NCBI GenBank assembly: GCA_027625915.1 | Contig: JANTQA010000023.1 | Location: forward strand, 21,948,001-22,012,000 | Direction: 5' to 3' | DNA: 64,000 nt | Source: Anaeramoeba flamelloides | Lineage: Eukaryota; Metamonada; Anaeramoebidae | In this document: one piece after another, positions 22,201 to 32,329 of the stretch | Layout of the letters: each line of letters begins with the position of its first letter | Position numbering within the stretch: position 1 is the first letter of the stretch | Program-made: the position numbers and the translations under genes | The notes under the pieces: generated by a model | Databases searched by the model: none | Seen by the model: only the letters and a program-made list of their open reading frames with translations | Told to the model about the DNA's origin: nothing

Positions 22201-23495
22201 ACCAAAAAAAATCTGAAAAAAAATTCACACTTAAATATAAATGAAAACAAATTACTTTCTGTAAAATAACTTAATAGGGGCAACTTGGCACAGGAAGCAC
22301 AAATACCGAAATGATTCCAAGTATTGCAGAAATAGGTGTTGCAAGAGTATTTTCAGGAAGCGAATCGTATCATCATTTTTTCATGACGAGTGATAAGAAA
22401 TTATTTGCATGTGGGTATGGGAAATATGGGCAATTAGGATTGGGAGGAAAGGGCAATCAGAAGAAGCCCAAGGAGTTAAAAAACTTTCGAGAAAAAGCAA
22501 TTCAAGATATTTCGTGTGGCTACAGACATTCCTTGATGTTGATCGAGGGCAAGGTCTATTCGTGTGGAGCAAGCGATTACAACGGACAAGGGCAGAGTAG
22601 CCATTGCACCAAATTCAAAATAATCCAAGAATTGATTTCGCAAACAATTGTTCAAATCTGCGCAGGGAAAAACCACTCCCTTGTTGTCACATCTGAAGGC
22701 GTTCTTTATACATTTGGATCAAATTCGCATCAGCAATTGGGGCTAAAGGAAAAATCCAAAAACCAACTCCCGTTCCAGCCATTACCCGTTCGAATCAATT
22801 TATCAGATCTATCAAACGTCAAGGCAAGTGATATTGGCTTAGCGTGTGGCGCAACAACATCTTTTATTTGGAATTCTGATTTTAATTCACTGTTAAAAGA
22901 TTTCCAGGTATTATATGAAAGCCAAGAATTTTGTGATTTGAAAATCAAAAACAATAAAATTAAATTAAATTCATCTCTACTTGAAGCGAGAATCCACCAG
23001 CCAGTGACAGAATCAATTATTACAGAATTGGAAAATTTTTCTCTTGCAGAGCTGAAAATCTTTGTCGAATGGGTCTATTTAGATACACCACCAGCCAAAA
23101 GCCTAATGAGACGATTCACCAAATCTTTAAAATTGAAAAAGGCCTCAAAATTGCAATCAGACATTCGTTATTTATTTAGAGACGACGAAAGTAAAGATTT
23201 TTCTTTGATCGTTGGCGAAGAAAGAAAGGTGAAAGTTCATAAATTAATTCTATGTGTCAGAACAAAAAAATTCGCTAAACGTTTATCCGCTGACTATACC
23301 ATAGATAAATATGATATTCAAAAAGAAAATTTTTCCTTTTCTGCTATACGTGGATTTGTTGAATATCTATACACAGACGACCTTGATGGAATTAATGAGC
23401 CAACAGAAGAAATTAAAACCGAATTGAAAACGGTTAAAAGAAAATTTGGCTTATCCAAGTTTTCCAATTTTGATAGAAAAATTGTAACAATGTAA
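16299..23495 (+). CDS. RCC1-repeat protein with two BTB domains (two exons, 5.46-kb intron)
   Basis: Exon 1 is 16299-16820 and exon 2 is 22278-23495. The donor is GTAAGT at 16821, the acceptor TAG ends at 22277, and the intron is phase 0. Splicing restores an RCC1 blade across the junction (YVCGTNLY + GQLGTGSTNT). The product is 579 residues. RCC1/beta-propeller repeats fill residues 1 to about 370 (for example SCGQNHFIF, ACGYGKYGQLGLG, CAGKNHSLVVTSEG, TFGSNSHQQLGL). Two BTB/POZ folds follow at about 390-460 (CDLKIKNNKIKLNSSLLEAR) and 480-560 (DFSLIVGEERKVKVHKLILC). RCC1-BTB proteins are usually adaptors, often for cullin-3 ubiquitin ligases, with the propeller binding a partner; that role is inference here. 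The start MFHGYGWG follows an A-rich leader. Confidence 0.92.
17245..17415. mobile_element. MITE family M2 copy in the RCC1-BTB intron (diverged)
   Basis: Blocks AAAATTTTCACTTCATTTTT and ...AAATTTTTTCCCATTT face each other as in the copies at 15563 and 31756. The ends are blurred. Confidence 0.5.
19010..19733. mobile_element. Tc1/mariner-like MITE, copy 3, interrupted by a second MITE
   Basis: The left end AACCCGATTCCAAAAATTTG and the right end (GTGTCCAAAATTTTGAAATT) are inverted. The interior matches the copy at 12658 (GATGAAACGAGCGGAACA, ATCTAACTAAACAGATTACG). The copy is split by a 173-bp element at 19337-19509. Without that insert its length (about 547 bp) matches copy 1. It lies in the intron of the RCC1-BTB gene. 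Confidence 0.8.
19337..19509. mobile_element. 173-bp piggyBac-like MITE flanked by TTAA
   Basis: It starts GGGACTAGTC and ends GATTAGTCCC (inverted), with TTAA on both sides (19333-19336 and 19510-19513). The uninterrupted copy at 12658 shows the empty target. TTAA duplication is the hallmark of piggyBac-type transposition. Confidence 0.75.
20000..22200. other. Remainder of the RCC1-BTB intron
   Basis: AT-rich intron interior. I see no exon, RNA gene or repeat family that I can support between the Tc1-like MITE and the acceptor. The last 100 bp is A-rich. Confidence 0.45.
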
Positions 23496-23559
23496 AATTA
23501 TCTTGGTTTTTTTTTTTTAAAAAAAAACCTTTCAATATATTTTTTATTCCTTGATTTTC

Positions 23560-23645
23560 TTCTTTTACCCTTTTCTTTTTCTTTTTCTTCTTCTTCTTTT
23601 TCCTTTTCTTTTTCTTTTTCTTTTTCTTTTTCTTTTTACATTTCC
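23560..23645. repeat. Polypyrimidine microsatellite (TTTTTC)n
   Basis: Tandem CTTTTT/TTC units just after the RCC1-BTB gene, probably in or beyond its 3' UTR. Simple sequence; no function is assigned. Confidence 0.8.
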
Positions 23646-24094
23646 TTTTCTATTTTCTTTTAATTTACCAATGGTTAATTTCAATTCTCATCTAAAAAAA
23701 ATTATTTCTTAAATCATTTTTAAAATTTATTTTTCAAATTTATTAAATAATTAATAATTTAACAATATTTGTTTTCTTTTTTTTTTCTTACATCTTTTTT
23801 TTTCGTGTTTTTATAAAGAAGAAAAATTTAGATAGAATAACACAATAACAATCCCAGATTTTTAAACAATCTTTTTTATCAAGAAAATTTTATTGTATAT
23901 TAGAGGTTTTGGTGATAACACCAATTATCAGATATTAACAGTAATACATTCACAATAATATTAAAAAATCGTTATTAATATAACTTTATAGTGAAAAATC
24001 ATAAAATTGAGAGTATCCACAAAATCGTGTAATCTACAAAATCGCTAAAAAAAGTAAATTATTTTTTTAATTAAAAAAAATTTTTCATTTTTTT

Positions 24095-24570
24095 TTTCTT
24101 TTAGGATAATGATGTTCGTTTCTCTTATTTGCCATTATCTTTTCCAGAATTCAAAAAAATCTAGAAAAATCAAAGATTTTACTTAATTCTTTTAAATTCT
24201 GGAAAATCAGCTGTTAGGTTTTTTTTAATTTGAGAAATAAACCAAATATTTTTGAAATTTTTGCTTTATTTCTTGAATTTACAAAAAATAGGCACTCCAT
24301 GGCACTTGAATACACTTCACGAATCCCTACACTTTCATTTAGAATTTTTATTAAAGATTCAAAAATTCCTTCATTATTCACTATGGTTATTAAAGTAATG
24401 GGTGAATTTCTTAGAATAATATCAAAGATATTAATAATTTTTTTTATTTATTAACAATATGGAAATATTATTGTTTTCATTCAGATATCTATATTTTCCA
24501 ATTACTTTCATAAACTAAGCAATTCCAGAGTAAATTGTCATAATATTTAATGGTATTTTTGTTTCATGTT
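24095..24570 (-). mobile_element. LINE-A 3' end interrupted by H cassette
   Basis: On the - strand 24336-24560 encodes NNEGIFESLIKILNESVGIR, matching SMFESIIRFLNSSLGIR of the main LINE-A copy. The H cassette occupies 24134-24335 (hairpin arms TTTTCCAGAATTC / GAATTCTGGAAAA variants, then GGCACTCCATGGCACTTGAA). The last LINE codons (ANKRN) follow at 24095-24133. This is an inactive fragment. Confidence 0.7.
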
Positions 24571-24649
24571 TTGATTTGGAAACAATCATCTTGTTATAAT
24601 ATGAGTTTGACATGTAAGAAGGTAAAAAAAACAAAAATGATATTTATAT

Positions 24650-24790
24650 ATTGATGTCAGAAGTGTCAATAACACTCTAAATTGCCCGTTTACTTAAATT
24701 CCCAAAAAGGTAATTTAACTATAAAATCATAGAATTCACGATTGTTCAAGGGGAAGACATACCCAATTTTTTTTATCTTTAAAAAGTAAA
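24650..24790 (-). mobile_element. LINE-B 3' tail fragment, - strand
   Basis: The tail palindrome variant GTGTCAATAACACT, then AATTTAACTATAAAATC-like sequence and a short piece (GGGGAAGACATACCC) corresponding to the VCPS coding point, match the order at 6617-6820 with an internal deletion. Confidence 0.65.
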
Positions 24791-25699
24791 AGTAAAAAAT
24801 TCAAAAGAAACAAATGAAAAAAAAAAAGGGTTCATGAGATGCAATTGGTAAAAAATCCAAAAAAAAAAAACCAATACTATCTTTAATTAAGAACACCCAA
24901 AATCACAGCCATGATACTTTTGGATTAATTAATTTAATTTTATAATTGATGATGAATTTTTAATTGGGGAACCATATTTAATTGTTATTATTTCTTTTCT
25001 TTTTTTTTTTGATCTGAATTGCTTTAAACTTTTGGACATTTTTATCTTTATTTTTTCGTTTTTATTTTCAAGTTACTCATACTTTTGTGGTTCAATATCA
25101 CAATATTCGCAAGTAATCACTTGATCTTTTTCTTTGTAACTCTTCTTCCCAATATGAAGAAGATTCAGCCAGGGAAAAAAAGGAAAAAAATAAAAAAAAT
25201 GATACTGTTCCAAGTGAGATAAGAAAATATTGAAGAGTTTTAAAAAATAGTGATTGATTCCATATTTGTACTTGAAAAATATCATTATTGTGGGGCCTTG
25301 AATGGAATAAAAAGTTTGAATTTTTAGAAAACATGATTTTTGAATAAATAAAACAATATTAGTTTCTATTTATTATTTGTTAGTCTGGATCTCTCTGGTC
25401 GAAACAAAAAAAAAAAAAAAAAAAATAATTTGAAATTATTTAAAGATACTTTAAAGAAGTTTTTCTTCAAATTACCTTTTCTCAGAGCTGAATTAATAAA
25501 AGTACATTAAAATTGATTTTTAACTGGTTTATTGAAGAGAAAATATCATTTCAAAGCCCAACAAAAGGAAACTAAATCTTATTTCAAAAATAATAACTCA
25601 CCTGAAATAATTAATTAAAATAAAAATAATATATCCTTTAGTATTCAAAAAACAATTGATAATTAAATCTGATTCATAATTTACGTTTGAATAATACTA

Positions 25700-28600
25700 A
25701 ATAAAAAAAAAATAATATTTTTTTTTTTTATTGTAATTTAAGGGAGGAGTTTAGAATTCCTCTTGTTTGCCCGAATTCCTAAACTTGAATTTAGAAATCG
25801 TATAATAGATTCAAACATACTCTTATTATCTACTAAAGCTAATAAAGATATTGAATCTTGTTTATTAATAATATTATAAATATTATTATTATTTAAAATA
25901 AGTGAAAAATTATTTTTTTCTAATTCAGAAATCCAGATTTTCCGATTATTTTCATAGGCTGGGCAGTTCCAGAGAAAATGATCCAAATCTTCAATGATAT
26001 CCAAATCTTTATTTATTTTACACAATTGACAAAATTGTGATTTATTTTTGTTCATAAAATAAGAATATCTATTAAGATAATTTGTATAATTTCTTAACTT
26101 TAGAATAGACGTTGAACCCTTCCATTTTAAATATTTTTTGCTGTTTGTTAATATTACCCTGTATCAAAAATTATTTTCAAATAATTTTGTACTTTCCAAC
26201 TTGGACTATTTTTTAATTGATTAATTCTGTAAACTTCGAGTTCAGATTCTAATTCTTTTTAAATTTCGAGCTTTCCAATTAATGTTTTCTGTTTCTTTTT
26301 CTCTGAAGGGGAGAAGATTTATTAATTTATCAAATCCCAAAATTTTTAATTTTTGAATTAATTTGAATTTTCTTTTTGTAAATTGTGATTCTTGCCAAAT
26401 CAATTTTTGCTTCAGTTTTATAGATAAGTCTTGGGGAATGTGGGTTTATTAAAAGCGATTCTGTGATTTTCTTATTAATCCAAATATCAATTTTTTTGAA
26501 ATCGGATTCTGTAAAGTCAAATATCTCCAACCCATATAATAGTTGACTATGTAAAACGGCTTTAAAGAATTGAATTTTTAACCCATTAGAAAAATTCCTT
26601 TCTTTAAAAATATGTAGGATTTTTTCAAAATTATTATTGACTTTATCAAAGTTAAATTTTAGATGAGTTTTTTTATCTAACCAAATACCAAGATATAAAA
26701 TTTCTTTTGGTATTAGGGTTTTTTTTGTTTTATCATCATTTGGATTCATTCCAAAATCTTTTATTATTTTATATATTTTTTGTAATTGATAATTTATTTC
26801 AATCATTGATCCTTTCATTATTAATATCAAATCATCAGCAAACATCTGTACGTGTATTGCTAGTGAATTGATTTTTTCTAAAAGAAAATGAGAAATAAAA
26901 CCAAATAATAGAGGAGATAATGGATCTCCTTGGTAAACACCTATTCCTTCCTTTGAGTAATAAGCAAGTAGAAACATTTTTAAAATTTCATTTTTTGATA
27001 AATTTTTTTAATTGAGTGATAAATCAATGAATGATGAATAGAGTCAAAACATTTTTGAATATCAATTGTAACTATATATACATTTTCATTTTTTATTTGT
27101 TTTTTCTATAATTTTTTTATATTTATATAATAAATTCAAAACAGCAATCCGTGTATCTAATTTTTTCTTAAATCCAAATTGTTTTTTTGATACTATGTCC
27201 CAAGAATCTTGTATCCCAGCATATAATAATTTAAGAAAAAATCTTGGGAGTGTTTTGTTTATGGAAATGGGTCTATAATTAAGTGGGACCCCCTCATCTC
27301 CTGATTTATGAATGAATAATATATTTCTTTTTTTGATAAAATTAATATTTTTTTTGAGAAATATCTTGTATCCAATTTAGAAATATTTTTTGAATTGTAA
27401 TTAGAAAATTTTCATAATTTAAATAAAATTCGTTACTTTGATTTTTACTTGATTTATAATGTTTAATTTTGTCAAAATCTTGAACTGATTTATTTTTCTG
27501 ATATTTAATTAATTCTTCGATTTTGGCAACTGAGAATATTTCTTTAATTTCTAAATCAAATAAATTTTCTTTATCTAAATAATAATTTTTTATAAAATTT
27601 ATTATATATTTTTTTGGTTTTTTACTTATTGATTTGACATAATTAAAATAGGATTTTTCCAAATTATTATTATTTAAAATCATTTTTTTTGAAGATTCTC
27701 TTATCCGGCTAAGTTTTTTCCAAAAATTATAATTACTTTCGAATTCCATATTAATTTGATCAATTAGTTTTCGATACTTATTATTATTTCTATCTTTAAT
27801 TTCTTTTATCAACTCTTTATTATCATAAACTCTGTTAATCAAACTAAATAATTTTAATTCATTTTTAGGTATATTCAAAAACTACTCTATCTTTCATTAT
27901 AAATTGTTTTTTAAACTTTTTGAAGATAGATTCTGTTACTTTATAATTATTATTTTTTAAAAAATAGATTGAAATTTTTTTGAAAATTAAATACATCTTT
28001 TATACAATATGTTTTTTTTAATTTCCCATTTTTTATTAATATTAAATTGATTTAATATTGCGTTATGGTCACTAATTGTATTTTTTAATAGAAATTGATT
28101 TATTTTTTTTTTAAAATTTTATTATTTGTGATGAAATAATCTAAATTGTTTTCATTCCGACTTGGTCTATTATTTGAAATTATTTTAAAATTATAAAGTA
28201 AAAATTGTTTAATTTGAATCTCATTTAAATTAAAATCACCCCCCGATAATGGTTTTGTGGAATTGATATTGTTGTAAAATATTTTTAATTTTTTTTATAA
28301 AAAACTAAATTTCTATCATATCTTTTATATAAATTAATTATAATATAATCTGTGAATTGTATCCCCATTATATCCGGATCTGGAACTAATATTTCTCTTG
28401 TAAAATCTTTAAAAATATTTTTTACAATTATTAGTAAACCACCTTTTCTATTTTTATCACCATAAGATTTTTTAGTTATTGAGAAATAATTTATAAAATA
28501 TGGCGTTTTTGTAATTTTTGTTTCTTGAATTAAACAAATATCTATATTATATTTTAATAAAAAAGATTCTAAAATTGCAATTTTATTTTTATCATTTAAT

Positions 28601-29450
28601 CCCCCGAATATTGAATGATAAGATTTTTATATTAATAAGTTTATCGTTATATTCTCTTTTTTTTCCTTTTAGTAATAAATATTTTTTATTTTTTTGAAAG
28701 TAAAAAATATATAAGTTTCTTGGTATTAAATAATTTATTTTTAAAAGATATTTTATCTAATAATTAATTTTATATTTTAAATCCCATATTTCAATTAAAT
28801 TATTTCCTTTTCTTTGATATCGTATCACTGGACGATTGTTTATAAGATCGAAAATCTCTAAAGTTGAAATATTCTTTTGAGAAAAAAATTAATTTATTTT
28901 TATTTGGAACATTTTGCAATTTTTTTGATAATTTTACATTTATCCATATTAGAAAAATGTATGATTGTTTTATCATTTTTTGCATTTTTTTTAAAATCAA
29001 ATTTGAAATTAAAGTTTAACTTTTTCAGATTGATGAATATTCCTCTATGATTATTTATTAGTTTAATTATTAAAATAAATATTTTTGAGAATTGTAAGGA
29101 TGTGTCATTAAAATTATAATCTCCATATAAATTGATAAAAGAGTAATTAAAGGATTTTTTTAATCCAATATTTTATTTGTAGTAATTTCATATTACATAA
29201 TTCCCATTTATGAAATTCATATATAATAATATTTTTCATTAAAAAATAAGTTAAATTTATAAAGTGTTCAGTTCTTTCATAATTGTAAGAACATAAAATA
29301 ATTATTTCATTTAATATATTTTTAAAATAATTATTATATTTTTTACTAGTATCAATTGTGTTTTTTCCATTATTTACACTAATAATATTTAAAATTTTTA
29401 TAATAAAAAAAGAAATTTTTCTTTTCAATGAAATTTCTTTCTTTTTTATA
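25700..29450 (-). mobile_element. LINE-A non-LTR retrotransposon, most complete copy, - strand
   Basis: Reading downward on the - strand: an ORF1-like, Lys/Asn-rich segment (29430-28750); an APE endonuclease (about 28650-28020) with motifs IDICLIQETK, GGDFN, SRNENNLDYF and SDHNAI in shifting frames; an EN-RT linker (27878-27342); a reverse transcriptase with LNYRPISIN near 27270, GVYQGDPLSPLLFGF near 26930 and the catalytic FADDLILI near 26840; the thumb (LLYGLEIFDF); then a zf-RVT-like knuckle (CQLC ... DHFLWNCPAYE, 26055-25920) and the end FESIIRFLNSSLGIRANKRN. It ends in a poly(A), seen as T on +. Both H sites are empty. Frame breaks in EN, at the EN/RT join and in RT make it inactive. APE plus one RT places it with LINE-type elements. 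Confidence 0.85.
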
Positions 29451-31447
29451 AAAATTTAGATTGATGATTAATGGGTGTTCAAATGGATTTTTTGGGTTAG
29501 TAAAACTCCATTTAAAATTTTTTAATTTATTTGATTTTTTGATTTTTTGGTTAATAATTATTAAATGAATTAGGATTTGGAAAATTTGAGTTTTTTTAAT
29601 TGTTTTTATTTGATTATATAGTCAAAAAAAAATAATATTTTAAAAATTAAAAAAAATAAAACCACATAATAAAATAAAGTCATCACAATTTTTGAAATGA
29701 GCATGAAAAATTTTTTATTATAAAATTTCACTGGAAAAAAGTTGAATAAGAAGATTTTTTGGTAATAATTACATTCATTTGGAAATGAATTATATAATCT
29801 CAATTTTTTTTTAAAGATTATTAGTCTTTTTGAAGATCTTTTTTTTCACCAGATCTTGGACTACAAAAAAAAAAAAAGAAAGTGAAAAAGAAAATAAAAA
29901 AAAGAAAAAAAAAAAAAAAAATAGAAAAAGAAAAAGAAAAACTAAAATTTGAAAAATAAATTAGATGATTTATGAAAAAAAATGATTCTGATACAAAAAT
30001 TTAAAAATATTTTTTCAATAAGGATATGTGATAAACCCTCAAAACAACTTCCATTCACATGATAAAATGAGTCAGGATTTTTGAAAAATAACTTATATAA
30101 TATACTTTCCAGTAGTACTCTTTATTCTTTATACAACCTTTCAAAAGACCCAAAAATAATCAAATGTACAATCTATATTTACTTAGTATTGCTAATAATG
30201 ACTGCTTTTAAACTTTCCTCTAAAATTTATTAACTTGACCTGAGGTACTAAAAAATGATTTTAATTTTTAATTTTTTTCTCTATTTTTATAATTCATTTT
30301 TCTCATTTTGAAATTCTTTAAAAATGTAATAGACTATATTTTTCCTTTGAAAAAAGATCCAAATATTTTTTGTTGTAAATATGATAGATTTTCAACTTAA
30401 AAAATAAGATACCCATATTTTAAATTCTTGTATCCAGTGTTCGTACTTTAATTGTTTATATTTTTTAGATTTTTAGAACCTTTTTTGTTTTTTTTTTAAA
30501 TATTTTTTTCTTCCAACAGGGATATATATATATATGAAAATGAAAAAACACAAACAATAAATAAAAGTTTTATAATAATATTTTTTCAACTCCTAACAAA
30601 AAAATATCCGAAAAATTAATAGTAAAATAATGAAAAAACAACAATCAGTAATTTTTATTTCAATAAAAAAATAGAAAAATGAATGAAGATTTTGGATAAA
30701 AATAAAACATTTGTATTAATTAAAAACACATGTGAAAATAAAAGGCAGTTTTTATTTTAATAAATATATCGAAATTTTTATATAATTGTTAAAACTATTT
30801 GTATCAACTTTTTTTTTTATCTCCAATTATACACAAATTATCTGAAAAGTTGATCAAAAATGTTAGAATATTTCTAAGAATTATAAACTAAATTTCATAA
30901 TGAGGGCCCATTTTTTTTTTTTTTTACTGTTTTTTTTTACTTGATTTTATTTTATATTGAGAAGAAAAACAAATATTTTATAGTATATATAACTGAATAT
31001 CAAAATAGTAATTTAATTATTCTAATAGATAACTTCAATTTATAAAGATATTTATTTTTAAAATTTGATTTTTAAAGGGCAAATGATTTTGAAATGATTC
31101 TTAGTTTAATTTTAATAAAAATTCATTGTAGAAATTATTTTATAATTTTCATTTAAATTTTGATAATTTTTTGAAAAATTTCCCCAAATTCTTCAAATGA
31201 AATACAAATTAAATTTTATTGAAATGTTTTTAATTTTACATACACAAATTTTTTTTATAGAAATTCCGGAAGGATTATTCATATTTTAAACTCTGGTACA
31301 TTTTAAATCTAAGAGTACTTCAACAATAAAAAATATTTTAAAAACTCGAATTAAAAGAAAGTCAAAATATTACGATTTTTGGGATCAGCTAATTAAAAAA
31401 AACTCTTCAAAATTATCAAACAAAATCTGCTTAATTAAAAATTCATT
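29451..31447. other. Intergenic, AT-rich, no gene seen
   Basis: About 2 kb with A/G- and T-rich simple tracts (for example 29867-29940). Reading frames here are short and compositionally random. I can support no gene. Confidence 0.5.
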
Positions 31448-31650
31448 TAGAACAGTCCCACTTTCAACTCCAAACTTTGAATAAAAATTAAGTTTCAAAA
31501 TAATTCACAAATTAAGGCACAAAATTCAAATTCTAGCAAAATAATTGTAAAAAAAAATTCCAAAAAAATGTTCTTTTATTTAAATTTTTTTTTGTGTCTT
31601 AAATTTCATTGAAGGTTTGTTTCTTAAAAGCGGAACTTACTCTATTGATT
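31448..31650. mobile_element. MITE family M3 copy (about 200 bp)
   Basis: Its ends are GTCCCACTTTCAACTCCAAA and CTTAAAAGCGGAACTTAC (inverted), and TTAAATTTCATTGAAGG corresponds to the copy at 50346-50531. Confidence 0.6.
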
Positions 31651-31755
31651 AAACAACTTTTTGGGAATTCTTAAAAAAAACTAAGAAAATATAAAATCTA
31701 TTTTGTCTATATCTAGTTTACTTACTATCTACATGATCTCAAAATAGATGTGCAC

Positions 31756-31925
31756 TACTGTTATTTGAATAATAAACGGGAAAAATTTTCACTTCATTTT
31801 TGAATTTCCTTTTTCAAATAGAGCCACAAATTAACAACCCACTTCTTCGAAAACTGTATTTATAATAGAAAAATCTGGAGATTTGGAGTGAAAATTTTTT
31901 CCCATTTAGAATTCAAATAGCAGTA
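31756..31925. mobile_element. MITE family M2 copy (170 bp, best preserved)
   Basis: The left end TACTGTTATTTGAATAATAA and the right end ATTCAAATAGCAGTA are inverted repeats. Subterminal AAATTTTCACTTC / GAGTGAAAATTTT also pair. There is no coding capacity. Confidence 0.75.
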
Positions 31926-32329
31926 TTAAAATAAACTCTATTATGTTAAAATGAAAAGGATAGTAGGTGAAGAAAGAATAATTTGATTTTTGAACCTTAT
32001 AAAATAAAATTTTGAATTTGTTGAAAGATAAAAATGTAGCCTAAAATTGGCATTGTTCAAAAACTCAAATTTAATATTTGAACAAGATCTCTTAACCAAA
32101 CATTTTTTTTAAGTCAAGAAATATGTTCTCATCTTTAATGTTATAACTAAAGTATGAATAATAAGGATTGTCATTAATAATGATGATTCTTGATTATACA
32201 CAAGAATGATACATAGCTTGAGAATTGAATTGACAAAACCACAACTTTTGAGTTCAAATATACAACAAAGAGATTATTGTTGATAATTGTTGACTTTTCA
32301 TTTTTTCTCTATTTAATAACTCGTCAAAA

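Noticed and set aside
23560-23645. Polypyrimidine tract as a possible regulatory site
   Set aside because: Simple microsatellite without further support.
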